A stretch of 64,000 nt of DNA from Schistocerca nitens (lineage: Eukaryota; Arthropoda; Insecta; Orthoptera; Acrididae): positions 1,189,498,759-1,189,562,758 of the forward strand of contig NC_064615.1 in assembly GCF_023898315.1 (NCBI RefSeq). Direction: 5' to 3'. Shown piece after piece: positions 10,777 to 21,795 of the stretch (position 1 is its first letter; each line of letters begins with the position of its first letter). The notes beneath the pieces were generated by a model. That model did not search any database. It worked only from the letters and a program-made list of their open reading frames with translations, and had not been told where the DNA came from. Both the position numbers and the translations under genes were made by a program.

Positions 10777-13160
10777 TTTCATGCATATGTTATACATTGC
10801 TGCCATTGAGTGATGTCTCTGGCACCTTGTGTATCTGTGGCCTCATGCGAGTGTGGGATCCATAGGTTTAAAATGATGGAGTGTTAGTCACCTCAACTCA
10901 TTCTGAACATGGGCGGTATACAGCCAAAATATTAGAGGAAGAAGTGAAATTTATGTGGTTGAAATATTATGAAACAATCATTGCACCAAGAAAATATGAA
11001 GATGCACAACTGCATTTTTCTTGGCTCTCGGTTGCTGCCAGTCAGTCATATTGTGTCCGCTGCTTCGAGAGAAGAATGATTTGCTCCCTTTTTCACAGGT
11101 TTCCTGACTCAATAACTGGCTATCAAATTTTGCCGTTCAAATGCACCAGATGAATTGAAAGTATTCTCGAATCTGCTTGTTTTGAACCATAATTTTAGGC
11201 ATAGCAAATTATTAAGTGTGGCATCAGAACTCTTTAACACATGCCCATTTGATGAAGCAATTCTAATGCTGGGTCCACACCTGCATTTCTCACGATGAAA
11301 TGATACCTGCCAAAGCTTCGTATATTTTACTCGCTAAAAGCGTGCTAATGCAGTGGTCACATCAGCTGCTTCGGAATTTTATTCTACAATTATCCGAGAT
11401 CGCCCACAATACAATTTTCAAACTTTTGTCAAGTTACTTCTACAAGCATGCTAACAGTTGTTTCGTGCATTTATGAATGTAGTACAATAACTCCTTTTCA
11501 TTTAATCAGAACATGTAATCAGTCCAAGAACGTCAGCTGAAATGAGTAACACTAATCTGCCCATGCAGCAGAATATTTAGTGTGCTAAGCCACTATGTTA
11601 TTGCCAGCAGGACAATAGCTGGTATGCAGCCCGAATATTCACAACGAAAGCCGATAGTGGATCGCTACAATTGTGTGTATCGTATGACTGCACAAAGCTT
11701 CTTGACGACAGATGCAGGTACGGATCCGGCATTATAAAGGTTTAGAGCAAATGAACCTTACCACTAGCCACAAAGTCATGGCGGTTTATAGGATTTGAGA
11801 AACAAATTGCTGGTATACCAAAATTAAAACAGATTTTATGATATCTCTTAATGTGAATGTTTGAGATATTTTGCTTACATTGGTGCACGTTGATTATTTG
11901 CGTTTGTTTACATTCTTGCATTAATGAGAACAATGACAAACAAGGAAAAATAAATTTCTATCTAGTCTTTCTGTCAGAAAGCTGTGGAAAAGAAACTAAC
12001 ATCTTCAGGAAAGAATACAAATGACCTCTTTTCAGATTTTTCCATAAGAGGGTGACAGGCATGGGGAATGAGTGCCGGAATTATAATAGCTTATAGAACC
12101 AGAAACCACAACAATTGCGATTTTAAATGAAAATGACGAGGGTGATTTCACTTACTTTCATTTTTGTTTTGTTTTTGTCACATTCTGCAAGAATGTCACC
12201 ACTTCTGAGTGAAGTAAGCAAATTAGCACCAACCAGTTGATGCTCGAGCAGAGTATCTCGATACCCTCATTGCCTGCCGAGATATCTATGATGTTTATAG
12301 TCCCAAATTGAAGTGATATTTTGCGGTCTCCCTCCCTAATCCAGAATCCATAATTGGCAAGCAGCAAGTACTTCTGGATTTGAGAGGTTATTTTGTAGTA
12401 ATTATTTTATCACAAACTTATTCTGCTGTAGATTCTACCCTGATGTCACATGCATAAATGGGGATCGAAGATGCCATGGGCTTTAATGTGTTTCCCCTCT
12501 TGGCTGTAGTTGGCATACAATTTGCAGCACCTGTAGCATACTACATGGCAACTACTGCCAATAAAGACCAATAAAGAATAGGCACTTAACCTTGTGGCAT
12601 GGCTGAGTATTGCGTAGCTATACAACGCCCCTCACTACTGAGCCTGAAGATGATTAGAAACAGATTTGCCCATTATGGAATTTTTAAATTTTCCTTAAAG
12701 GGCAGTAGCACTCAGCAAATTCTGCCTTAAAGGACTAAAAATGCACTAGCCCACATGGTACTGATGAAAAGGACTGAATGGAAAGGCAATGTGTGATTCA
12801 GTACAACATTTAGTCTTCTCATCACAAAAAAACTCTGTTGAATATTGGTGAGGACACGTGCCCTCCTTACTAATCCAAATCTAGCAGCAGTAGTCATACA
12901 AAGAAAATCACTGTGAATGGGCAGAAGGAATGCAACATCATGCATTCCAGCAATTCACTGCTGCATTAGCAAGCCCTCTATAGTTGGATTACAGAAAGGC
13001 GGTGGCTTGTTCTCTGTGTAATGTCAGCGTGCTTCATTGACTTTTGTGTCGTTTGTTCTCTGTTCCTCATTGTAGCCATTTGCCAAGCTAAGCAATCTGA
13101 CAGTAGTGGATGTTTAGGATTGTTGAGTTACAGTAGCCTTAATTTAACTGTGATTCACAC
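10777..13160. other. No recognisable feature
   Basis: About 2.4 kb of AT-rich sequence with short unrelated ORFs (for example 10881-11153 and 12727-12945) that show no domain, repeat or splice-site structure I can support. Confidence 0.5.
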
Positions 13161-13164
13161 AGAA

Positions 13165-13715
13165 GCCGAGTGTCACAGTTTAATAAACATATTTCATCAA
13201 GGGTACATCAACCTACTACAAGCACTGCAAGTATTAAGCTTGAAGACCACACTGAAGCTGCTGAAAGAATATTGGTGAAAGCATTTGCTGAGCACTCACA
13301 ATCCTTGTCACCAACAGATCATAAAGAAGAGCTTGTAAAGGAAATTTTTGTTATTTCTAAAATTGCTCAAAGTGCACAAGTATTTTGAAAAATGTTGTGG
13401 CTAAAGTAAGAGTCCAGTAAACTGATTGGTATTCTGCAAACTCACAAGTTTCCATTATTTGTAGATGAGGGCACTGATATTTCCAGAAAAAAATTATTGT
13501 GTGTAGTTCTTAGATTTTTTGTACTGTTACATAGTTATTTGAAATCATAACTTTAGATGAAACCAATTGTACTGCACAAGCTCTGTCTGATGAAGCCATC
13601 ACATGCTTCAACAAGAAAAATAAATCTCCAAGTTACAAATCAGAGAAGAAACAGACTATAAATCTAGGAGAAGTGTATATGAATACTTTTGACAAATATT
13701 AATGTTATGACTACT
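13165..13715 (+). pseudogene. N-terminal fragment of a hAT-like transposase
   Basis: Joined by eye across frames, the segment gives a KEIFVISKIAQSAQ-type leader, then FVDEGTDISRKKLLCVVLRF near 13460-13520. The D-E-x-T-D-I-S block followed by a hydrophobic V-x-R-F strand is the first catalytic Asp region of hAT-like transposases. It is a different part and apparently a different subfamily from the copy at 6995-8690. It has several stops and is interrupted at 13716-13718, exactly where the Harbinger-like element was inserted. No continuation was recognised beyond 16016. Confidence 0.55.
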
Positions 13716-14278
13716 TAAGATCAGTTCACACTGGCTGTCGTATCGCATCACATCGTGTCACTTCCCAGCCTATCAAAACATTCTGCAATCCAAGACCATC
13801 CTGTCTCATCACATAACATCACAGAATCATCAAGGCTTCTCGAGGAGAAAGTTTTGGCGGTTGACATCATCCAGCCATTGTTGATCATGACATGCCATGC
13901 TCATTTCTTCCTGATACATGGCCATGCGCAGATCTCCATATTACGTTTCGTTGTGGTTTTCATTGTTGATATCTGTTATTTAATGTTCATTACTTGTTAC
14001 AAATTGTTTCATTTTGTTATTTCTTTTGTTAGAATTTATAATAAATGACAGAAGATTAATTAAAACAGTGAGGTAGCAGTCTGAACTGTATGACGTAAGT
14101 GTACAAAATTACTTGCTCTCTGCTACATTTATAAGGTCGACTTCTATACATGCTGGTACTGTATTTGATATTTTGCAATGACGTGGATTGCAATATGGCT
14201 GAAACTTGAAGTGAAAAAAATACTGTGGATACAATGAGTTGGGTTAATAGGTGGAATTTATTTTAATTTTGTAATGAA

Positions 14279-15217
14279 CGAGGTGTGGCTAGAAAAAAAC
14301 CGGACTAGTACTGGTGAAACAATAAAACGAATGCAATAAGGCTGAAAGTCGCATGGCCTGTCACGTGACTCTCGCTCCGCCTACTGCTCGAGTTTCATCT
14401 GCCTCCTGCACTCAGTCTGCCCGTGGCGTCTGTTTTAAGTAGTTGACGTTTTGTCTGTGCGTCGGAAAATGTTGAGTGTACAGAAAGAACAGCGTGTTAA
14501 CATCAAATTTTGTTTCAAACTAGGAAAATCTGCAAGTGAAACATTTGTAATGTTACAACAAGTGTACGGCGATGATTGTTTATCGCGAACACAAGTGTTT
14601 GAGTGGTTTAAACGATTTAAAGATGGCCGCGAAGACACCAGTGATGACACTCGCACTGGCAGACCAATGTCAGCAAAAACTGATGCAAACATTGAAACAA
14701 TCGGTAAACTTGTTCGACACTTTCCTTGTCAACTCCTGTTAACTCAGACACTGCTCTGATTGTTAAACGGCGATCTTGTCGAACAAGTTTACCGATTTTT
14801 TCAATGTTTGCATCAGTTTTTGCTGACAATGGTCTGCCAGTGCGAGTGTCATCACTGGTGTATTCGCGGCCATCTTTAAATCGTTTAAACCACTCAAACA
14901 CTTGTGTTCGTGATAAACAATCATCGCCGTACACTTGTTGTAACATTACAAACGTTTCACTTGCAGATTTTCCTAGTTTGAAACAAAATTTGATGTTAAC
15001 ACGCTGTTCTTTCTGTACACTCAACATTTTCCGACGCACAGACAAAACGTCAACTACTTAAAACAGACACCACGGGCAGACTGAGTGCAGGAGGCAGATG
15101 AAACTCTAGCAGTAGGCGGAGCGAGAGTCACGTGACAGGCCAAGCGACTTTCAGCCTTATTGAATTCGTTTTATTGTTTCACCAGTACTAGTCCGGTTTT
15201 TTTCTAGCCACACCTCG
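14279..15217. mobile_element. Palindrome of two truncated mariner 5' ends
   Basis: Two 440-bp arms (14279-14718 and 14778-15217) are inverted copies with only a handful of mismatches, around a 59-bp spacer. Each arm starts CGAGGTGTGGCTAGAAAA and carries the first ~90 codons of a mariner-type transposase: plus-strand ATG at 14451 and minus-strand ATG at 15045. The encoded helix-turn-helix part includes FKLGKSASETFVMLQQVYG and FEWFKRFKDGRE. No catalytic domain is present, so mobility would need transposase in trans. A neat TA duplication is not visible (AA left, TA right). Confidence 0.9.
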
Positions 15218-15604
15218 TATTAGTAGCATATCATAAAGTAGTGGGCTGAAACCTTCTGGCACTGCAAGTTGTTTATTTAAATATGTGTTTGTGGCAGGCT
15301 CATTTATTATTAAATAGATCTCTGGATTGTGTGTGACAGTTTTGCAAGCACCAGTGGGCAATATTTATGTGGTTTCATTATCTATTCCCAGCAGAAATAA
15401 GGCACTTGAACTATTAAAATTCAAATACAATATGTAAAGAAAACCTACAAACCTTAAAGGAAAGGTATTGAGGGAAATACAGCTGTTGCACAAATAATTT
15501 GCACTGGACAAACAAATAAACAAACAAATGAATTGCAGCTCATAACACATCACAAAGAATTACTACACGAATTTAGAAATTCTGAATGAAAAAACTGATG
15601 TTTC

Positions 15605-15752
15605 AACTTTCTAGAATATAAAATGAGGTGTCCTCCTCCTTGAGCTCCTTGTATAGTGTGTGAAATTCCCCTTGTGTGCCACGAAACTTTTTATGTTGTT
15701 TTGCACTTCTGTCATCCATCTCTAATATAAAAGCTATCTGTGCAACCTGCAA
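15605..15752 (-). pseudogene. Harbinger transposase N-terminal fragment
   Basis: Reading minus from about 15752 gives LQVAQIAFILEMDDR, then GTQGEFHTLYKELKEED. The EFH.L..EL...D block is characteristic of the N-terminus of PIF/Harbinger transposases (usual form GEFH.LF.EL..D...F..YFRMS). The frame ends at a stop after about 50 residues and no catalytic DDE part was found. Confidence 0.55.
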
Positions 15753-16382
15753 ATCATTTGAGTCCTATAAAAGTCATTTCCATACAAATATGCACTCCAG
15801 TATCCATGCACATAAGCTACCATTCTGTGCTTGTGCACTTTGTGGGTAAAAACAGTTGAAAATCATCTTGCGAAGATCGAAATTTCGGCGATAAAAACAG
15901 TTGAGATAAGTGACTTGAATTGACTTGACAGGCCATGAAGTGACATGTGAATACATTTTGATGTTACAGTGCCATGATGTGATGATGCTGTGATGGTCAA
16001 TGTGAACTGGCCCTAACAGCACACCAATCAAAGAGCATGACATCTGAACAAAAGAAAACACGGGATAAGTGTAACTCCTCAACAAGCTACAGTATACAGT
16101 ACCAGTACTAGAGATAGAAATGAAGGGTACTGATGATATAAAGAATACAAATTTGGGAAACACTATCTCTGTCCTAGTGGACTCTATAGTGTCTATGGCA
16201 TTACCAAAATTGTCGAGTAGGAGGATGTTAACCTACATATAATCTCTCTTGCAAGAAGTTGTGTAAGAACTTTTTATAAATTAATCTTTACAAAAAGACT
16301 AAGAATCTTACTTGAGTAGATATGGCACTGTATTTTTCAGTTTCAGGAATAATCACAGAAATGCATTGTTTTCAAATGTGAA

Positions 16383-16745
16383 ATGTTGCTGTTGTGGTCT
16401 TTGGTCCACAGACTGATTTGATGCAGCTCTCCATGCTACTCTATCCTGTGCAAACTTCATCATTTCCAAATAACTACTGCAACCTACTGCAACATGCCTT
16501 GGTCTCCCTCTACAATTTTTACCCTCTGCACTTCTCTCCAATACTAAATTGATGGTACTCAGAAAGTGTCCCACCAACTGATCCCTTCTTCTAGTCAACT
16601 TGTGCCACAAATTCCTCTTCTCCCCAATTCTATTCAGTACCTCCTCATTAGTTACATGATCTACCCATTCACCCTTGAGCATTCTTCTGTAGCACCACAT
16701 TCCAAAAGTTTCTGTTCTATTTCGGTGTGTTATTCCAGTGGATAC
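16383..16745 (-). pseudogene. LINE 3'-end fragment (family D)
   Basis: The minus-strand frame includes MWCYRRMLKGEWVDHVTNEE, EKRNLWHKLTRRRDQLVGH and CRGRPRHVAVGC, then WRAASNQS. It matches the C-terminal end of the LINE at 45778-48101 (WVDHITNEEVLNRIGEKRS...). The element's 3' end lies at about 16383 with a short degenerate CAA-type tail. It is heavily 5'-truncated, with a small internal deletion around LVGH. Confidence 0.85.
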
Positions 16746-16948
16746 ATCAAATGACAGAAATCTCTTTCAGCACCTTTTGACGCAAAATGAGAAGTCTACT
16801 GAGAAGAGCAGATCCAAGGTCACTGATTAACAAGACTCTTTCAGCACAAGAAACATAATGACCGATAAATATATTGCAAGTACTTTGAAGAATTAACCTA
16901 CGAAAATTCTACAGACTGACTAATGAATTGTTTTACTTATCAACACGT

Positions 16949-17017
16949 ATCACCAAAATACACACATCAAAAAAGTTTTACATATCACCAAAATACACAC
17001 ATCAAAAAAGTTTTACA
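16949..17017. repeat. 35-bp tandem duplication at a Tc1 terminus
   Basis: The unit starting TATCACCAAAATACACACAT occurs twice in a row (16949-16982 and 16983-17017). It includes the outer end of the Tc1-like inverted repeat (ACATCAAAAAAGTTTTACA). Confidence 0.9.
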
Positions 17018-18650
17018 TCACCCCGGTTCCCAGAACTCCTGAAGATAGATGTTGGTTGGTTGTTTTGGGGAAGGAGACCAGACAGCGAGGTCATCGGTTT
17101 CGTCAGATTAGGGAAGGACGGGGAAGGAAGTCGGCCATGCCCTTTGAAAGGAACCATCCCGGCATTTGCCTGGAGCGATTTAGGGAAATCACGGAAAACC
17201 TAAATCAGGATGGCTGGACGCGGGATTGAACCGTCGTCCTCCCGAATGCGAGTCCAGTGTCTAACCACTGTGCCACCTCGCTCGGTGAAGATAGATGTTG
17301 ACTGTGGATATTGTATCACAAACACAGTCCCTTTGATTGTTGAGAGATTTCACTAAACCAGCCCAAATATGTAAACAACCATCCACCAGCAGTGTCTATT
17401 GGATGGAGGGGGTCCGACCTTCCACCAGGAAGGAGGTACACGGCTCATGTTGTCTGTAGTTCAACCATGCCTAGACGGCCAATGCCGCGGTTCAATCACG
17501 TCCGCATTGTTACTTTGTGCCAGGAAGGGGTCTCAACAAGGGAAGTGTCCAGGCATCTCGGAGTGAACCAAAGCAATGTTATTCGGACATAGAGGAGATA
17601 CAGAGAGACAAGAACTGTTGGTGACACACCTCGCTCAGGCCACCAAAGAGCTACTACTGCATTGGACAATCGCTGCTTACAGATTATGGCTCTGAGGAAC
17701 CCTGACAGCAATGCCACCATGTTGAATAATGCTTTTTGTGTAGCCACAGGACGTTGTGTTATGACTCAAACTGTGCACAACAGCGTGCATGATGCGCAAC
17801 TTCACTCCCGATGTGCGTGGCGAGGTCCATCTTTGCAACTATGACACCATGCAGTGCGGTACAGATGGGTCCAACAACATGCCAAACGGACCACTCAGGA
17901 TTGGCATCACATCCTCTTCATATTCTTTCAACCAGACAATCCGGTCAGGCTGAACTTCTTAGACAGAGTGTCCAGCAAATGCAGCAAGGTGGAGGTTCCC
18001 CGCTGTTTTGGGGTGGCATTATGTGGGGCCAACATATGCCACTGGTCGCCGTGGAGGGTGCTGTAATGGCTGTACGATACGTGAATGCCATCCTCCAAAC
18101 AATGGTGCAACCATATCAGCAGCAGCATACTGGCGAGGCATTTGTCTTCATGGATGACAATTCGCGCCCCCATTGTGCACATCTTGTGAATGACTTCTTT
18201 CTGGAAAACGACATCACTCGACTACAGTGGCCATCATGTTCTCCAGACATGAACCCTATCAAACACGCCTGGGATAGACTGAAAAGGGCTGTTTATGGAT
18301 GACATGACCCACCAGCCACTCTGAGGGATCTACTCTGAATCACCGTTGAGGAGTGGGACAATCTGTACCAACAGTGCCTTGATGAAGTTGTGGATAGTAT
18401 GCCATGATGAATACAGGCATGCATCAATGCAAGAGGATGTCTTACCAGGTATCAGAGGTACTGGTGTGTACAGCAATTTGCACCACCACCTCTGAAGGTC
18501 TCGCCATATGGTGCTACAACATGCAATGTGTGGCTTTCATGAGCAATAAAGAGGGTGGAAACGATGTTTATGTTGATCTCTATTCCAATTTTCTGTACAG
18601 GTTCTGGAACTCTCAGAACTGAGGTGATGCAAAACTTTTTTTGATGTGCG
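16996..18650 (+). mobile_element. Tc1-like transposon, inactivated (DD34E with E to K)
   Basis: The terminal inverted repeats are ACACATCAAAAAAGTTTTAC at the left and the matching AAAACTTTTTTTGATGTGCG at the right. The plus-strand transposase starts near 17467 (MPRRPMPRFNHVRIVTLCQE; helix-turn-helix with STREVSRHLGVNQSNVIRT). It continues in shifted frames to about 18300. The second catalytic Asp is in FMDDNSRPHCAH. The third catalytic position, 34 residues later, reads SPDMNPIKHAWD, where the family has NPIEH, so the catalytic Glu is Lys. The first Asp block (WHHILF...) is also damaged. A SINE sits at 17055-17286. Confidence 0.85.
17055..17286 (-). mobile_element. tRNA-derived SINE inserted in the Tc1-like element
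   Basis: On the minus strand it starts ACCGAGCGAGGTGGCACAGT (A-box region), followed by a B box GGTTCAATCC. It continues into a body containing AATCGCTCCAGGCAAATGCC and ends in AACCAACC-type repeats. The perfect 14-bp duplication GAAGATAGATGTTG lies at 17041-17054 and 17287-17300. It is transcribed by RNA polymerase III if active and would be mobilised by a LINE. A second, degenerate piece lies at 42885-42990. Confidence 0.92.
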
Positions 18651-18689
18651 TATAATCTATGTGAAACCTTCCCAGTGTCTCAAGGCCTC

Positions 18690-19727
18690 ATCCATGTATA
18701 CAACCTTCTTTCATGATTCTTAAACCAAGTGTTAATTATGATTAAGTTATGCTCTGTGCAAAATTCGACCAGGTGGCTTCCTCTTTCGTTCCTTACCCTC
18801 ATTCCATACTCACCTATTACTTTTACTTCTCTTCCTTTCCCTACTATGGAATTCCATTCCTCCCCCCCCCCCCCCCCCCCCTCCCATGACTATTAAATTT
18901 TTGTCTCGCTTCACTATCTGAATAATTTCTTTTATCTCACCATATGTTTCTTCAATCTCTCAGTCATCTACAGAGCTAGTGGACATATAAACTTTTACTA
19001 CTGTGCTAGGCATGGGCTTCGTGTCTATCTTGGCCACTATAATACGTTCACTATGCTGTTCATAGTAGCTTACCCGTGCTCCTATTCTTTTATGCATTAT
19101 TAAAACTGCTCCTGCATTCCCCTTATTCGATTTTGTATTTATCACCTTGTATTCACCTGACCAGAAGTCTTGTTCCTCCTGTCACCAAACTACACAAATT
19201 CCCACTGTATTTAGCTTTAACCTATCCATTTCCCTTTTAAATTTTCTAACCTACCTGCCCCATTAAGGGATCTGACATTTCACACTCCGATCCGTAGAAT
19301 GCCAGTTTTCTTTCTCCTGATAATGACATCCTTCTGTGTAGTCCCTGCCTGGATATCCAAATGGGGGACTATTTTACCTCTGGAATATTTTACCTAAGAG
19401 GACACCATCATCATTTGACCATACAGTAAAGCTGCGTTCCCTCAGGAAAAATTACAGATGTAGTTTCCCCTTGCTTTCAGCTGTTTGCAGTACCAGTACA
19501 GCAAGGCCATTTTGGTTAATGTTACAAGGCCAGGTCAGTCGATCATCCAAACTGTTGCCCCTGCAACTACTGAAAACACTGCTGCCCCTCTTCAGGAACC
19601 ACACATTTGTCTGGCCTCTCGACAGATACCCCTCCGTTGTGGTTGTACCTAGTACCTAAGGTATGGCTATCTTATCGCTGCAGCACACAAGCATCCCCAG
19701 CAACAGCAAGGTCCACGGTTCATGGGA
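18690..19727 (-). pseudogene. LINE 5' end: 5' UTR plus endonuclease (family D)
   Basis: Minus strand from about 19727: a 5' leader, then an APE-type endonuclease. Recognisable pieces are NAGAVLIMHKRIGARVSYYE, SERIIVAKIDTKPMPSTVVK, VYMSTSS and, near 18800-18690, text like SIVGKGREVKVIGEYGM and a TW.KNH-type end. It appears to be the 5' portion missing from the copy at 45778-48101. A poly-C run at 18864-18882 (G run in the coding sense) has expanded within the GDFNA-like region. 3'-truncated at 18690. Confidence 0.75.
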
Positions 19728-20629
19728 GGAGGAAGTGCGAAATAAATTGTCAAACTAGTATACAAGTTGCTGGTTGCCAGCTAACGAAATATATTTCTAA
19801 GCAGAAATTTTTAAATCTTGTTATGACCAACTTTTCTGGAAATGTGCAAACAAAACGTCAGCATCAATTTGTATTCCTTGTGTTTCTGCAGTTAAGACAC
19901 TATTTTACCCACAGTCGTCTTGTGTTTACTTTTTATGTCATCTTGTGCAATAGATGCATAGCAGACTGCTAGCACAATGAGGTACATCTGGACACAAGAA
20001 TGTGCATGTTTACAAGTGTTCATTCTACTAATTTTTGTGTATAACTGCATCAGCAATTGTACATGAGGAAAGACGCACGTGTCGACGTACATTTATTTTG
20101 CCAAAAGATTACTGTTCATCGTGAGCTGTAGGTTAGTGGAGTGTGCAAGGTCCGCAATGGGACTCGAATTTGGTGCTGTTAAAGATAAAATAACCAACAA
20201 AAAGCAGCTGTTGTGTTCTTATTTACCTCACAAAATGAGACTTATAGTTTACCACAGATGTGCACGAACGTTTCTGTAACTTGCTTTTATGGAACATTGA
20301 TACTTCCATGCACCATTGCAGTCACATCACGCATTCAGTCAGAATCACGGGCTGCCTATGTTATTAGAACTGCAGGATATCTTGAGAATGTTGGCAGTGA
20401 TATTGGTTTCATCACTTATCCTGCACCTGTTTTGTTTTATGTAATAAAAAGAAGAAGAAGAAAAATATCAGCTTTCAGAAGCAAATTTTTATTTCTCCAA
20501 ATAAATCTTACTGGGTTTCACAACATAATAACCTGAAAACTGGAACTTTACAAAAAGCCAAAAATAGTCTTTTGAAGGAATAAAAACTTTCATCTGAAGG
20601 GTGTCTTTCTTTGTACGATGCAGAACATC
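19728..20629. other. No recognisable feature
   Basis: AT-rich sequence with short ORFs only. A small GAAGAAGAAGAA run lies at about 20451-20462. Confidence 0.45.
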
Positions 20630-21795
20630 TACACTGATCGGCCAGAATATTACGACCACAAAACTAATAGCGTGTATATCCACCTTTGGCACAGATAACA
20701 GAGGCGACATGTCATGTCATGGAAGCTGTGAGGCCTTAGCACGTTGCTGGAGGAAGATGGATCCACATATGCACACACGTCACCTAATTCCTATAAATTC
20801 CAGGGAGAGGGATGACGAGCTCTGAGTTCAATCAAATCCCGGATGTGTTTGATCGGCTTCAGATCTGGCAAGTTAGGGGGCCAGCACATCAATTGGAACT
20901 CACCTGTGTTCCTCAAACCATTCCATCACACTACTGTACTTGTGACACGGGGCATTATCTTGTTGAAAAATGCCACTGTCACCAGGAAACACGCTCGTCT
21001 GAAGGGGTGTACGTGGCCTGCAGCCATCGCGGTGCCTCGCACGAGCTCCACTAGACCCACGGATGCCCATACGAATGTTTGTCAGAGCACGATTGAGCTG
21101 CCACCAGCCTGTCTGTGTCCCACAGTACAGCTGTCAGGGAGCTGTTCCGCTGGAAGACGACGGATTTGTGCCCTCCCATCAGCACGATGAAGAAGGTATC
21201 GGTATTCATCAGACCGTACAATGTTCTGCCACTGCGCCAATGTACAGCGCCGACGGTCACGTGTCCATTTTGGTCACAGTTGCCGATATCGTGGTGTCGA
21301 TATTGGCACTCGCACGCGTCGTCAGCTGCGGAGGCCAATCGTTAGGAGTGTTCTGTGTACTGTGTGTTCGGACACACTCTTATTCTGCCCAGTATTAAAG
21401 TCTGACGTTATTTCCATCACAGTTTGCCACCTGTCCCAATTTACTAGTCTGCCCGGCCTACAATGTGCGACATCTGTAATGACACCTGGAGGTCGTTTCA
21501 CCTCAGTTTCACTACGTGTTGAAAGCGTTCACCTGAGCCCTCCTTGAAAACCCAAAAAGTCCAGGAGTTTCTGAAGTTGTGCTGAACCTCCAGCCCATCA
21601 TAATCTGCCCTTAGTAAAACTCAGAAAGATTGTGCACTTTCCCCATTCTACAGACGGACAGCACACTCACCGATACTACGTGCAACGTGCGTGTGTCTGA
21701 CTAGCGGCATTCCTTGCCAGGTGACATCGCGATTACCTGGACAGGTTTATGTCGACAGTAAGTTGGCGGTCACAATGTTCTGGCTGATCAGTGTA
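20630..21795 (-). mobile_element. Tc1-like transposon, inactivated, minus strand
   Basis: The terminal repeats are ACACTGATCGGCCAGAATAT at the left and the inverted ATGTTCTGGCTGATCAGTGT at the right. The transposase is on the minus strand. The first-Asp block QNIVRSDEYRYL lies near 21215, the second-Asp block GIFQQDNAPCHK near 20970, and the third block WPPNLPDLKPIKHIRD at about 20885-20835. The third position has Lys where DD34E enzymes need Glu. At about 1.17 kb it is close to full length but frameshifted. Confidence 0.8.

Larger units (their letters stand above)
13719..16013. mobile_element. PIF/Harbinger-like DNA transposon
   Basis: The ends are GATCAGTTCACACTGGC at the left and the inverted GGGCCAGTTCACATTGAC at the right. 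They are flanked by the 3-bp duplication TAA at 13716-13718 and 16014-16016, typical of Harbinger elements. Inside is a minus-strand transposase N-terminal fragment (15605-15752) and, on the plus strand near 14050-14200, a weak trace that could be a MADF/Myb-like accessory protein. A mariner palindrome (14279-15217) is inserted in the middle. Most coding sequence is missing, so the copy is non-autonomous. Confidence 0.65.

Noticed and set aside
17662..18622. Several separate small plus-strand genes
   Set aside because: All are pieces of one frameshifted Tc1-like transposase and its 3' flank.
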